A stretch of 64,000 nucleotides of DNA. Origin: Arthrobacter sp. V1I7. GTDB lineage: Bacteria > Actinomycetota > Actinomycetes > Actinomycetales > Micrococcaceae. Position 1 is the stretch's first letter; each line of letters starts with the position of its first letter. Shown here piece after piece: positions 40,979-49,467 of the stretch. Made by a program: the position numbers and the translations under genes. The stretch is taken from contig NZ_JAUSYS010000001.1 of the NCBI RefSeq assembly GCF_030817015.1, positions 3,844,001-3,908,000 on the forward strand, written 5' to 3'. The notes beneath the pieces are model-generated. The model was not told where the DNA came from and searched no databases. It saw only the letters and a list, made by a program, of their open reading frames with translations.

Positions 40979-41326
40979 CTACTTGCAGTACTCACCGATC
41001 TTGTTGATCTGTTCCCTGAACTGGGCCGTCTGCTCGGCAGTCTGGGTTCCATCTGCGGTGGCGGCCACCTCTTTCATCACGTCCGCCATCTTCTGGATCG
41101 GGGCCGCCACCTCCGGGGCCACCTTGTCCGCCACTTCCTGGTAGTGCTGGGCGATCTGGCCCGCACGCTCCTTCTGGGTTCCGCTGGGCACGAAGTTGTC
41201 GCCGTTGAGGAAGCTGCAGCTTTCCTGCACGCTCATCCTGGCCGGCGCCGGCGTGGTCCCGGATCCCGCGCAGCCGCTCAGCAGCGTTCCTGCGAGGAGT
41301 ACGACGGCGGCTGCCAGCTTTTTCAC
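40979..41326 (-). CDS. small putative lipoprotein
   Basis: 115 residues with a typical lipoprotein signal peptide: basic start MKK, a hydrophobic stretch, and the lipobox LLSGC with Cys19 as the lipidation site. The mature part is predicted to be helical (KERAGQIAQHYQEVADKV, MADVMKEVAAT) and contains two further Cys (in ESCSFL and the C-terminal GEYCK) that could form a disulfide. It would be anchored to the outer face of the membrane. No family is recognised. It lies between ispF and cysS, 52 bp downstream of the ispF stop. Confidence 0.75.
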   Translation of the reverse strand: MKKLAAAVVLLAGTLLSGCAGSGTTPAPARMSVQESCSFLNGDNFVPSGTQKERAGQIAQHYQEVADKVAPEVAAPIQKMADVMKEVAATADGTQTAEQTAQFREQINKIGEYCK

Positions 41327-41378
41327 GGTGTCTCCTGTTGTCGCGGGACCGGGACCTCTCCCCTAATGGTAGGCCCGG

Positions 41379-41912
41379 TCACGTCCGGCCGGAGCGGTAG
41401 ACGAGGGCGGTGGCAATGGCCGAAATCCCCTCGCCGCGGCCGGTGAAGCCGAGCCCGTCGCTGGTGGTGGCCGTGACGCTCACCGGAGCCGCCGCCGCCT
41501 CACTGAGGACCCGCTGCGATTCCTCGCGGCGCGGCCCGAATTTCGGCCGGTTGGCGACAAACTGCACGGCGATGTTGCCGATTTCGAACCCTTCCGCGCG
41601 AACGATCCGGGCCGCCGCGGCCAACAGGGTCACTCCCGACGCCCCCGCATATTCGGGCCGGTCCGTGCCGAAGTGGGTGCCCAGGTCCCCCACTCCGCAG
41701 GCGGAGAAGAGGGCGTCGGCCGCGGCATGCGCCACCGGATCGCCGTCCGAATGGCCGGACAGCCCGCGTTCCCCTTCCCAAAACAGGCCACCGAGCCACA
41801 GCGGCCGGGCCGCGTCTTCAGGGGCGTAAGCGTGCACATCGACGCCGATTCCGGTCCGCGGGATGACCGGCAGGGCGGCGTTCGGGGGCACGTCGTTCGC
41901 GGTCGCCGTCAT
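41379..41912 (-). CDS. ispF: 2-C-methyl-D-erythritol 2,4-cyclodiphosphate synthase
   Basis: Fifth enzyme of the MEP isoprenoid pathway. The 177-residue sequence has GIGVDVHAY (metal ligands Asp and His), the conserved [16 protein letters not shown] and GDLGTHFG, plus NRPKFGP and [15 protein letters not shown] at the C-terminal end. A short N-terminal extension of about 20 residues precedes the core. It starts 2 bp after the ispD stop, so ispD-ispF form a two-gene unit as in most actinobacteria. Confidence 0.95.
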   Translation of the reverse strand: MTATANDVPPNAALPVIPRTGIGVDVHAYAPEDAARPLWLGGLFWEGERGLSGHSDGDPVAHAAADALFSACGVGDLGTHFGTDRPEYAGASGVTLLAAAARIVRAEGFEIGNIAVQFVANRPKFGPRREESQRVLSEAAAAPVSVTATTSDGLGFTGRGEGISAIATALVYRSGRT

Positions 41913-41914
41913 GG

Positions 41915-42697
41915 TCAGCCTTCCACCCAGCGCACACCAAGGGGTCCTTCGAGGAGACCCTCGGCAATGATCAGGTCCAGGGGCGTGGTGATCTTCAGCG
42001 ACTGGCTGGCGCCGCGCACGGCGTGGACGGGTACGCCCAGGAGTTCGACGAGCATGGCGTCGTCCGTGACGGCGGCCGCCTGGCCGGCGTCGAATCCGGC
42101 AGCAGCGTCATGGGCGCGGCGGAGCGTGGCCAGGTCGAAGCCCTGCGGCGTCTGCACCGCGCGGAGCGTCTCCCGGGCCGCCGTGCCGGTCACCAGCTCC
42201 GGGGCAATGGCCGCGCCGTCTCCCGTCGTAGGCCGCACCGTCTTGACGGTGTCCACCACCGGCATGACCGGGATGACGGCTTTCGCACCGGCTGCCAGTG
42301 CACCAACCACGCGGTGGAAAACCGATTCCGGCGTCAGCGCGCGTGCAGCATCGTGCACCAGCACTGCCTGGGTTCCACTCTCCAGCACGGCCATGGCGGC
42401 GCGGACCGAATCGGCCCTGCTGGCCCCGCCGTCCACGAGCGTCAGCAGCGGGCCGCCGTCGACCAGCTCCCTGCTGAAGTCTTCGCACATGTCCCGAAGC
42501 GCCCTGTCGCCTTCGGGTAAGGCCACACAGACTTGCCCGGCCACGCCCGAGGCCACTATCCCCCGCAGGGCATGGATCAGGATGGGCTCGCCACCGAGCG
42601 GAACGCGTGCCTTGGGCATGCCGTAGCCGAGCCGCTGCCCGGAGCCAGCGGCGACGACGATGACGGCGGTGGCAGGGGTCCTCGATCCAGTATTCAT
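41915..42697 (-). CDS. ispD: 2-C-methyl-D-erythritol 4-phosphate cytidylyltransferase
   Basis: Third enzyme of the MEP pathway; transfers CMP from CTP to methylerythritol phosphate. It is 260 residues with the nucleotide-binding loop [18 protein letters not shown], then [15 protein letters not shown]-like VKTVRPT, and AVQTPQGFD. All are family signatures. The ATG at 42697 begins a 10-residue leader before the CTP loop. It is followed directly by ispF. Confidence 0.95.
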   Translation of the reverse strand: MNTGSRTPATAVIVVAAGSGQRLGYGMPKARVPLGGEPILIHALRGIVASGVAGQVCVALPEGDRALRDMCEDFSRELVDGGPLLTLVDGGASRADSVRAAMAVLESGTQAVLVHDAARALTPESVFHRVVGALAAGAKAVIPVMPVVDTVKTVRPTTGDGAAIAPELVTGTAARETLRAVQTPQGFDLATLRRAHDAAAGFDAGQAAAVTDDAMLVELLGVPVHAVRGASQSLKITTPLDLIIAEGLLEGPLGVRWVEG

Positions 42698-42826
42698 GCG
42701 CTCAAGACTACGTCCCAGCCCCGTCCCGGCGCCGAAGCAGCTCGCAGTTTTTGTCGGACTGGGCGCTCAAAACGACAACGAGTGCGAGCCAGCTGTGCGC
42801 CCCGCTCCTGAAAGCAGGCAAAAAGA

Positions 42827-42854
42827 AACCCCGGCGGCTTTCGCCACCGGGGTT
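42827..42854 (-). terminator. intrinsic terminator of carD
   Basis: Outer stem AACCCCGG (42827-42834) with CCGGGGTT (42847-42854), extended inward by CGGC/GCC pairing. The minus strand then reads TTTCTTTTT. It lies just past the carD stop. Confidence 0.9.
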
Positions 42855-42865
42855 CAATTCTTGTC

Positions 42866-43348
42866 TCAGGAAGCCAGGACTTCGTCGAGAACGCTTGCGG
42901 CCTTCTCTTCATCCGTCTTTTCAGCCAACGCCAGTTCTGAAATCAGAATCTGGCGGGCCTTGGCCAGCATGCGCTTCTCACCTGCGGAGAGACCCCGATC
43001 GTGATCGCGGCGCCACAGGTCGCGGACGACCTCTGCCACCTTGATGACGTCACCGGAAGCAAGCTTCTCCAGGTTTGCCTTGTAACGACGCGACCAGTTG
43101 GTGGGTTCTTCAGTGAACTCAGCGCGCAGCACATCAAACACGTGCTCCAAGCCTTCCTTGCCCACTACGTCCCGGACCCCAACCAGGTCAACGTTTTCTG
43201 CTGGAACTTCAATGGTCAGATCACCCTGAGCCACCTTGAGCTTGAGATACATCTTCTCTTCGCCCTTGACGGTGCGCATCTTGATTTCTTCAATTTTAGC
43301 TGCACCGTGGTGAGGGTAAACTACTGTCTCGCCGACCTCAAAAACCAT
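42866..43348 (-). CDS. carD: CarD-family RNA polymerase-binding transcription regulator
   Basis: 160 residues. The N-terminal RNA-polymerase-interacting domain ([19 protein letters not shown], partial) is followed by the helical DNA-binding domain with [33 protein letters not shown] and [13 protein letters not shown]. CarD stabilises open promoter complexes, notably at rRNA promoters, and is essential in mycobacteria. The ATG at 43348 has AAGGGGA upstream; a longer upstream frame (to 43540) has no support. It is transcribed towards ispD, with a terminator between, and is divergent from the lipoprotein gene at 43683. Confidence 0.96.
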   Translation of the reverse strand: MVFEVGETVVYPHHGAAKIEEIKMRTVKGEEKMYLKLKVAQGDLTIEVPAENVDLVGVRDVVGKEGLEHVFDVLRAEFTEEPTNWSRRYKANLEKLASGDVIKVAEVVRDLWRRDHDRGLSAGEKRMLAKARQILISELALAEKTDEEKAASVLDEVLAS

Positions 43349-43682
43349 GTGGACATTCCCCTTTCCCGCAGACCAGTTTATCACGATTAAGGCATATGAC
43401 TGCCATCGTTTGTGCCCTGGAACCGCATGAATCCGGGGAAAATGGCCGAAACGGAGCCCTCTGACCCCTTGACGAACGCGGATATTAGTGCATGTAACCG
43501 TCTTTGCCAAGGGTCTTCGGCTGGACCGTCCATGGCCCACGGGTAGCCCGCCCGGACACCCGGTAGGGCCTTGGACCGGTGCCGGGACCGCGCCTATGTG
43601 TACGAGCGGAATCCGCGTTTGCCGGCGATTGCGGATAGGCTATGGCTGAATACTGTTTCAAGACTCTCAAGGAGTGCGTGAC

Positions 43683-44249
43683 GTGCGTTTCACTGCGATG
43701 AACCGGGGCCGGCGCGGCAAGCTGGCAATGGCAACGGCTGCACTTGGCATCGGCCTGCTGTCGGTAACCGGCTGCGGCTACATCAACCCCCAGCAGACCT
43801 CTGAGCAGTACGCCGCATCGGACGGAACCCACACGGACCTCGGCCCGCTGCAGCTCCGCAACATGATGATCATCTCGGCGGGCGAAGACAAGCCGGGCCG
43901 TGTCATCGGCGCGGTCTACAACGACTCGGACCGCGACGTGAAGTTGACCATCAGCGGTGTCGGCGGTGCGCAGGCCGAGATCTTGGTCCAGAAGAACTCC
44001 TACGCCCTGCTGAACGAGGATTCTGCGGACGAGGCGCTCCTCAGCGCCACCGGTGCCAAGCCCGGCTCCGTGCTGGAGGTCAGCGTGCGTGAAGACGGCA
44101 CCAACCAGAACGCCAGGTTCAAGGTACCGGTCCTGGACGGCACCGTCGTCGACTACCAGCAGTACCTGCCGAGCACCGCGCCGACCGGGGGCACCGATAC
44201 GGCCTCGCCGACGTCGACGCCGACTCCGACGAGCAGCGCGAACCACTAG
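43683..44249 (+). CDS. putative lipoprotein next to the phosphate two-component system
   Basis: 188 residues. Basic start, hydrophobic segment and lipobox (LLSVTGC) give an exported lipoprotein. The mature part has two repeated beta-rich stretches (MIISAGEDKPGRVIGAVYND, partial; DVKLTISGVGG), resembling small copper-chaperone-like/DUF461 secreted proteins found at the same place in other actinobacteria, but without an obvious Met/His copper site. The C-terminal 30 residues are Thr/Pro/Ser-rich. GTG 43683 lies 8 bp after AAGGAG. It is followed by a bidirectional terminator shared with regX3. Confidence 0.7.
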   Translation: MRFTAMNRGRRGKLAMATAALGIGLLSVTGCGYINPQQTSEQYAASDGTHTDLGPLQLRNMMIISAGEDKPGRVIGAVYNDSDRDVKLTISGVGGAQAEILVQKNSYALLNEDSADEALLSATGAKPGSVLEVSVREDGTNQNARFKVPVLDGTVVDYQQYLPSTAPTGGTDTASPTSTPTPTSSANH

Positions 44250-44258
44250 CTTCCGCAT

Positions 44259-44296
44259 AAAAGGAGGGGCACCCGGTCCGGGTGCCTCTCCTTTTT
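44259..44296. terminator. bidirectional terminator between the lipoprotein gene and regX3
   Basis: A long stem built from AAAAGGAGGGGCACCCGG (44259-44276) and CCGGGTGCCTCTCCTTTT (44278-44295), with one G-T pair. T-runs occur on both strands, so it can end transcription from both convergent genes. Confidence 0.92.
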
Positions 44297-44345
44297 GCTG
44301 TCTCCTGCTGTCTGCTGCCCGACGCCCGTCCCGGGCCCGTGCGGC

Positions 44346-45026
44346 TCAGGGCTCGAACTTGTAGCCGAGCCCGCGGACGGTGATCAGGTACCGCGGCGCC
44401 GAGGGGTCGGGCTCGATCTTGCTGCGCAGCCGTTTGACGTGGACGTCCAGGGTCTTGGTATCCCCCACATAGTCCGAGCCCCATACCCGGTCGATCAGCT
44501 GCCCGCGGGTCAGCACCCGGCCGGAGTTCCGCAGCAGCATCTCCAGCAACTCGAATTCCTTCAGCGGCAGCGGGACCTGCTCGCCTCCGACGCTGACCAC
44601 GTGCCGTTCAACGTCCATCCGGACCGGGCCGGCCTGCACAGTGCTGGAGATCAGTTCCTCCGGCTCACCCTGCCGGCGGAGCACGGCCCGGACGCGGGCG
44701 ACGAGTTCGCGGGAGGAGTAGGGCTTAGTGACATAGTCATCAGCGCCCAGTTCCAGGCCCACCACTTTGTCGATCTCCGCGTCTTTGGCCGTCAGCATGA
44801 TGACGGGGACGGAGGAGCGCTGCCGGAGCTGGCGGCAGACTTCGGTGCCGGACTGGCCGGGAAGCTGCAGGTCCAGGAGGACGAGGTCGGCGCCGTTGCG
44901 GTCAAATTCAGTGATGGCGTCAAGCCCGTTGTCCACGACCTCCACCTCGAACCCTTCCTTGCCCAGTAAATACGACAGCGGGTCGCTGAACGACTCCTCG
45001 TCCTCGACAATCAAAATCCTGCTCAA
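44346..45026 (-). CDS. regX3: OmpR-family response regulator of phosphate limitation
   Basis: 226 residues. The receiver domain has the acidic pocket VEDEES, phosphoacceptor Asp in LVLLDLQLPG, LTAKD (Thr/Lys) and the KPYSSREL switch loop. The C-terminal winged-helix domain has LPLKEFELLEMLL, GRVLTRGQLIDRVWG and the DNA-contact helix VHVKRLRSKIE. It is the partner of SenX3, with which it overlaps by 4 bp. The family is known to activate phosphate-starvation genes, and the PHO-box repeats at 46340-46383 are its likely target. Confidence 0.93.
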   Translation of the reverse strand: MSRILIVEDEESFSDPLSYLLGKEGFEVEVVDNGLDAITEFDRNGADLVLLDLQLPGQSGTEVCRQLRQRSSVPVIMLTAKDAEIDKVVGLELGADDYVTKPYSSRELVARVRAVLRRQGEPEELISSTVQAGPVRMDVERHVVSVGGEQVPLPLKEFELLEMLLRNSGRVLTRGQLIDRVWGSDYVGDTKTLDVHVKRLRSKIEPDPSAPRYLITVRGLGYKFEP

Positions 45027-46279
45027 GCGCTGGCTCCTTGCTCATGGACGCCTGCGGCGTCACGTCTTTGGGGTTGTCCGGGGGGCGGGACGGCGGGCCG
45101 GGCGGGGGCCTGGGCCGCCGGTTTGCGCGCCTCGAGGGCGTCGGCGTCGTCCTGGCCCTCCATCTCCGGAAGCCTGATGGTGAATGTGGATCCCTGACCG
45201 GGCTGTGACCAGAGGGTCACTTCGCCGCCATGGTTTGAAATGACGTGCTTCACGATACTCAGGCCCAGGCCGGTGCCGCCGGTGTGCCGGGACCGGGCGG
45301 CATCTACCCGGTAGAAGCGTTCGAAGACGCGTTCCTGCTCGTCCGGGCTGAGCCCTTCACCCTGGTCCGTCACGGATACGGCAACCAGGCCGTCCTTGAC
45401 GCGGACGCCGACGCCCACCCGCGTGTTTTCCGGCGAATACCGGATGGCGTTGTCGATCAGGTTCCGCAGTGCGGTCACGAGCAGGTCCTGGTCGCCGTAG
45501 ACCATCGCGTCCGCGCGGCCGCCGACGACCAGTTGGATGTTCTTGGTCTCGGCGGGCAGCTGTGACCGGTCGACAGCCTCCGACACCACGGTGTTGATAT
45601 CCACCGGCCGTCCCTGCTGCGCGACATTCGCGCCCTGCAACCGGGAGAGTTCAATGATGTCCTGGACCAGGGCGGCGAGCCGCGCGGATTCCTTGTGCAT
45701 GCGTTTAGCGAAGCGGCGGACGGCTTCCGGATCGTCCGCGGAGGACTCCAGTGCTTCGGCCAGGAGCGAAATGCCGCCGACCGGAGTCTTCAGCTCATGC
45801 GAGACATTGGCGACGAAGTCGTTCCGGACTTCCTCGGTGCGGGTGAATTCGGTGCGGTCGTCGGCCAGCAGGAGGATGTATTCCTCGCCGATCATGGCCG
45901 CCCGGACCTGGACCACGATGGTGCCCTGGCCCAGCGGGCCGCGGGGCAGCTCGAGCTGTTTTTCGAGGATGACCCCGTCGCGCCGGACCCGGGCGGTCAT
46001 TTCCAGGATCTGGTCGTGGACCAGAGTGTGGCCGCGCACCAGGCCGTAGGCGTAGGCTGCCGGACTGGCCCGCACTACGCCGTCGATCGCGTCCACCACC
46101 ACGAAGGCGCGTCCGACGGCGGCCAGGACTTCCGCGGCACCGTCCGGGAGGGCAGGATCCTCGAACTCCAGGTCCGTGAGCTGGCGTTGCTGTTCGCTGA
46201 CCCGGAACGCGAGCACGCCGAAAACGCCAAGCGAGAGGCCGATCAGGCCGGCAATCACACCGATGAGCATTGGATCCAC
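45023..46279 (-). CDS. senX3: sensor histidine kinase of the phosphate two-component system
   Basis: 418 residues. One N-terminal membrane span (LIGVIAGLIGLSLGVFGVLAF, shown for hydrophobicity), a PAS-like region (residues about 45-150), the H-box NVSHELKTPVGG, then the ATPase domain with N-box DNAIRYSPEN, G1 VTDQGEGLSPDE and G2 GGTGLGLSIVKH. A Pro/Ala tail follows. The start is GTG 46279; ATG 46270 is a possible alternative. It overlaps regX3 by 4 bp. Signalling is probably through PhoU and the phosphate transporter; phoU lies divergently next door. Confidence 0.92.
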   Translation of the reverse strand: MDPMLIGVIAGLIGLSLGVFGVLAFRVSEQQRQLTDLEFEDPALPDGAAEVLAAVGRAFVVVDAIDGVVRASPAAYAYGLVRGHTLVHDQILEMTARVRRDGVILEKQLELPRGPLGQGTIVVQVRAAMIGEEYILLLADDRTEFTRTEEVRNDFVANVSHELKTPVGGISLLAEALESSADDPEAVRRFAKRMHKESARLAALVQDIIELSRLQGANVAQQGRPVDINTVVSEAVDRSQLPAETKNIQLVVGGRADAMVYGDQDLLVTALRNLIDNAIRYSPENTRVGVGVRVKDGLVAVSVTDQGEGLSPDEQERVFERFYRVDAARSRHTGGTGLGLSIVKHVISNHGGEVTLWSQPGQGSTFTIRLPEMEGQDDADALEARKPAAQAPARPAVPPPGQPQRRDAAGVHEQGASA

Positions 46280-46339
46280 GGCTCCAGCTTATGCGCTGCC
46301 CTGCGGCCTGATCTGACATCTCGTGCCATTCCGGCTCCG

Positions 46340-46422
46340 GTTCAGCTAACGTTCACCTATTGGGGCGTAACAGTTCACCGGGGACTGGAAGAGTTGACCG
46401 GTGAAGCGCCGAGAGGTGAACC
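46340..46422. promoter_or_regulatory. PHO-box-like direct repeats between senX3 and phoU
   Basis: GTTCAGCTAAC (46340-46350), GTTCACCTATT (46351-46361), GGGGCGTAACA (46362-46372) and GTTCACCGGGG (46373-46383) follow in an 11-bp frame. A further GTTGACC is at 46393, and an inverted GGTGAAC is at 46415-46421. In Streptomyces, PhoP binds 11-bp direct repeats with a GTTCACC core, so this is a probable RegX3/PhoP site controlling phoU, senX3-regX3 or both. Confidence 0.8.
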
Positions 46423-46477
46423 GAAATAGGCCAGCCGCCGTCATGGCCGGCAATATTTCCGAGGAAAGGACGCACAC

Positions 46478-47140
46478 GTGCGTAAGGTTTTTCAGGAAGA
46501 GCTCACCCAGGTAGGGGAACAGCTCGTCGAAATTTCCAAGCTGGTCAGTGAGGCCATCGAGAAGGCCGTGACGGCCTTCGAGGGCGCCGACATTGACCTG
46601 GCCGAGGACGTCATTGCGGCCGATGCCAGGATCGACTTCCTGCAGAACAGCCTCGACGAGCGCGCGATCGACATCCTGGCGCTGCAGGGCCCGGTGGCCA
46701 GCGACCTGCGCATGATCGTGGGCTCCCTGCGGATGAGCGCTTCGCTGGAGCGCATGGGTGACCTCGCCCGTCACCTCGCACAACTGGCCCGGCTCCGCTA
46801 CCCCGCGGCGGTGGTTCCCGCCCAGCTGCAGGAGACGTTCCGCAGCTTTGCCGAGCAGGACCTGTTGATCGCCAACAAGCTCACGGAACTGCTGGAAACC
46901 CGCGACCTTGAGGTTGCCCGGGACATCATGAAGGCCAACAGCGCGGTCAACGATCTCCACCTGAGCGTGTTCAAGGCGATCGCGCGCAGCGACTGGCAGG
47001 AATCCCCCGCCACCACCGTCGACGTCGCGCTGGCCAGCCGCTACTTCGAGCGCTTCGCCGACCACGGCGTCTCTGTCGCCCAGAAGGTGACCTACCTGGT
47101 CACCGGGGCCTGGCAGCCGAACAGCATCGAGCACAGCTGA
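46478..47140 (+). CDS. phoU: phosphate signalling protein PhoU
   Basis: 220 residues, all helical: two PhoU repeats, the first with LVSEAIEKAVTAFEGADI and VIAADARID, the second with ARDIMKANSAVNDLH. The metal-binding signatures are SLERMGDLARH in repeat one and YFERFADHGVSV in repeat two. It represses the phosphate regulon when phosphate is plentiful, probably by linking the Pst transporter with SenX3. The start is GTG 46478 after GAGGAAAGGA. It is divergent from senX3-regX3 across the PHO-box region. Confidence 0.95.
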   Translation: MRKVFQEELTQVGEQLVEISKLVSEAIEKAVTAFEGADIDLAEDVIAADARIDFLQNSLDERAIDILALQGPVASDLRMIVGSLRMSASLERMGDLARHLAQLARLRYPAAVVPAQLQETFRSFAEQDLLIANKLTELLETRDLEVARDIMKANSAVNDLHLSVFKAIARSDWQESPATTVDVALASRYFERFADHGVSVAQKVTYLVTGAWQPNSIEHS

Positions 47141-47168
47141 CGCCGGCAGCACGGCGCAGCGTACGACG

Positions 47169-47200
47169 GCGGCCGGTCACCTCATGAGGTGACCGGCCGC
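47169..47200. terminator. 32-bp perfect palindrome between convergent phoU and gpmA
   Basis: GCGGCCGGTCACCTCA (47169-47184) is mirrored exactly by TGAGGTGACCGGCCGC (47185-47200). It sits between the convergent stops and is a probable bidirectional terminator with no spacer. Confidence 0.75.
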
Positions 47201-47232
47201 TCGTCATTGCCTATTGCCTGGCTGCGCGGGCT

Positions 47233-47979
47233 CTACTTCTTGCCCTGGCTGGCGACAGCCAGGATCGCCTCGGCAGCGGCGTCCGGGTCGAGGTACGTGC
47301 CGCCCGGCTTCAGCGGCGCAAAGTTCTCGTCCAGTTCGTAGACCAGCGGGATGCCCGTGGGGATGTTCAGGCCGGCGATGTCCTCGTCGCTGATACCGTC
47401 CAGGTGCTTGACCAGGGCGCGGAGCGAGTTGCCATGGGCCGTGACCAGGACGGTCTTCCCGGCCCTGAGGTCCTCCTTGATATCCGATTCCCAGTACGGC
47501 ATGAGACGGATCAGGACGTCCTTGAGGCACTCGGTGCGGGGAATGGCATCGCCCAGGTCGGCGTATCGGGGATCGCCCACCTGGGAGAACTCGGAGTCGT
47601 CGGCGAGGGGCGGCGGCGGAGTGTCGTAGGACCGGCGCCACAGCATGAACTGCTCTTCGCCGAATTCAGCGAGGGTCTGCGCCTTGTCCTTGCCCTGCAG
47701 GGCACCGTAGTGGCGTTCGTTGAGACGCCAGTCACGCTTGACATCGATCCAACCACGGTCGGCCGTCTCGAGGGTCAGGTTTGCCGTGTTGATGGCCCGC
47801 TTCAGCCGCGAGGTGTACAGGATGTCCGGGAGGATGTTGTTCTCCACGAGAAGCTCGCCACCGCGAACCGCCTCAGTGCGGCCCTGGTCGTTCAGGTCAA
47901 CGTCCACCCAGCCGGTGAACAGGTTCTTGGCGTTCCATTCGCTGTGGCCGTGGCGCAGCAGAATCAGCTTGTAAGTCAT
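47233..47979 (-). CDS. gpmA: 2,3-bisphosphoglycerate-dependent phosphoglycerate mutase
   Basis: Interconverts 3- and 2-phosphoglycerate in glycolysis and gluconeogenesis. It is 248 residues with the phospho-histidine motif [32 protein letters not shown] and the second catalytic His in [16 protein letters not shown] 47979 is favoured over 47988 because AGGA then lies 8 bp upstream. The enzyme is in its usual cofactor-dependent form and length. Confidence 0.95.
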   Translation of the reverse strand: MTYKLILLRHGHSEWNAKNLFTGWVDVDLNDQGRTEAVRGGELLVENNILPDILYTSRLKRAINTANLTLETADRGWIDVKRDWRLNERHYGALQGKDKAQTLAEFGEEQFMLWRRSYDTPPPPLADDSEFSQVGDPRYADLGDAIPRTECLKDVLIRLMPYWESDIKEDLRAGKTVLVTAHGNSLRALVKHLDGISDEDIAGLNIPTGIPLVYELDENFAPLKPGGTYLDPDAAAEAILAVASQGKK

Positions 47980-48037
47980 GGTTTTCATCCTAGCCGAGCA
48001 GTCAGGGACGGTGCCGAGCGTTACATTTGCCCCGCAT

Positions 48038-48076
48038 GTGTTCCCGCACGTGTTCCCGCACGGTCGCGGGATAGGG
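48038..48076 (+). promoter_or_regulatory. repeat-containing, possibly leaderless promoter of the methyltransferase gene
   Basis: GTGTTCCCGCAC occurs twice head to tail (48038-48049 and 48050-48061). TAGGGT follows at about 48072-48077, 6 bp before the GTG start. This is -10-like spacing for a leaderless message, though no clear -35 is seen. Confidence 0.4.
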
Positions 48077-48083
48077 TGGGCCC

Positions 48084-48956
48084 GTGGTGCATAAGGCTGA
48101 GCGCGTGGATTCCTCTGTGATCAGGAGCGGTGCCAAGAGCGCGGTCCGCAGCGGGCGGCCGGTGGGCAACGTTACCCGCGGGACCACCAATCCCAACCGG
48201 ATGCGCCGGCTGGACCGCTGGCTGACCGGACCGCAGGCGTGGCGGCTCCGCGCCGCGGCCGACCCGCTCGTCGTCGATCTCGGCTACGGCGAGTCCCCCG
48301 CCACCGCCGTCGAACTTTTCGAGCGCCTCGCGGCGATCCGTCCGGACGTCCGGGTGGTCGGCATCGAAATCGAGCCCGAGCGGGTCCGGCTGGCGAAAGA
48401 ACTGGAACGGCCGGGCCTCAGCTTCCGGCTCGGCGGTTTCGAGCTCCCGGTGCAGGGCCGGCCGGTGCTGGTGCGCGCCTTCAATGTGCTGCGGCAGTAT
48501 GAGGAAGCCGATGTTTCCGGTATCTGGCGGCTGGTGCAGGGCCGGCTCGCGCCCGGCGGCCTGTTCATCGACGGCACCTGCGACGAAATCGGCAGGCGCG
48601 TCACGTGGGTCGCCCTCGACGCCGAGGGACCGCTCAGCCTGAGCCTGTCGATGCGCTTCGGCAGTTTTGAGCTGCCGTCGGACGTGGCGGAACGGTTGCC
48701 GAAGGCCCTCATCCACCGGAACGTGCCGGGCGAAAAAGTCCATGCCTACCTCCACGCGATGGACCAGGCCTGGCTGGAGGCGGCGCCGCTGGCCTCTTTC
48801 GGGAACAGGCAGCGCTGGTCCGCGATGTGCCGTGGACTGGTCGACGCGGGCTGGCCGGTCGGTGACGGGCCGTCGCGTTGGCGGCTCGGCGAACTGACCG
48901 TAGCCTGGGACGCCGTCGCCCCCGACCCGTGGGCCCACGCCGGCAGGGTTCCCTGA
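48084..48956 (+). CDS. class I SAM-dependent methyltransferase (putative)
   Basis: 290 residues. After a 65-residue basic leader the Rossmann core has motif I as [18 protein letters not shown] and the acidic end of strand 2 in [11 protein letters not shown], where SAM would bind. A later segment, [18 protein letters not shown], fits motif III. It methylates an unknown small or macromolecular substrate. GTG 48084 is taken as start (possibly leaderless); GTG 48087 is an alternative. The stop codon lies inside the first copy of a 56-bp tandem repeat, so the last nine residues (WAHAGRVP region) are repeat-encoded. Confidence 0.75.
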   Translation: MVHKAERVDSSVIRSGAKSAVRSGRPVGNVTRGTTNPNRMRRLDRWLTGPQAWRLRAAADPLVVDLGYGESPATAVELFERLAAIRPDVRVVGIEIEPERVRLAKELERPGLSFRLGGFELPVQGRPVLVRAFNVLRQYEEADVSGIWRLVQGRLAPGGLFIDGTCDEIGRRVTWVALDAEGPLSLSLSMRFGSFELPSDVAERLPKALIHRNVPGEKVHAYLHAMDQAWLEAAPLASFGNRQRWSAMCRGLVDAGWPVGDGPSRWRLGELTVAWDAVAPDPWAHAGRVP

Positions 48957-49093
48957 GCGAGCCTGCGAGCTGAGGGTGCCGTGGGTGGGCCCACGCCGGC
49001 AGGGTTCCCTAAGCGAGCCTGCGAGCTGAGGGGGCCGTGGGTGGGCCCACGCCGGCAGGGTTCCCTAAGCGAGCCTGCGAGCTGAGGGGGCCG
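48929..49093. repeat. 56-bp tandem repeat, three copies
   Basis: Units begin with the palindrome GTGGGCCCAC at 48929, 48985 and 49041, a constant 56-bp step. Copies two and three are nearly identical. Copy one has TGA where the others have TAA; this is the methyltransferase stop. The array ends just before the DUF2516 gene stop (49101). Confidence 0.92.
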
Positions 49094-49100
49094 GTGGGGA

Positions 49101-49457
49101 TTACCAGGGGCCGTAGGGTCCCTGGCTGCGGTTCCCGCCGCGGCCCGCGTCCGTGACAGCGGGGCGGACATCGGCGAGATAGACGGATGCCGCGGTTACG
49201 GCGGCGATTCCGAACAGGCCCAACGGGCCGAGGAGTCCCCCGCCACCGCCGCCCAGCAGTGAGACCAGGCCCACGGCCAGGGCGCCGCCGGTGAGCGCCA
49301 GCCAGAAGGTTTTGGTCCGCTTCGACACGGCTTCAAAAGCCGGGGCCTTGTGGCGGAGGCAATCGAAGAACGCCCACACCTCGATGACCAGGGCTACCAG
49401 GGCCAGGAGGAGATAGATCCCGGTTTCGACATAGAAAATAAGCGCGCGTCCGTCCAT
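49101..49457 (-). CDS. DUF2516 family membrane protein
   Basis: 118 residues with three hydrophobic spans: residues about 7-28 (IYLLLALVALVIEVWAF), 50-66 (FWLALTGGALAVGLVSLL) and 75-92. A Gly-rich turn GGGGGG separates the last two, and the tail is hydrophilic. It matches the small actinobacterial DUF2516 family; function unknown. It starts 10 bp downstream of the trans-sulfuration gene stop and is probably cotranscribed with it. Confidence 0.8.
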   Translation of the reverse strand: MDGRALIFYVETGIYLLLALVALVIEVWAFFDCLRHKAPAFEAVSKRTKTFWLALTGGALAVGLVSLLGGGGGGLLGPLGLFGIAAVTAASVYLADVRPAVTDAGRGGNRSQGPYGPW

Positions 49458-49467
49458 AACCCCCAGC

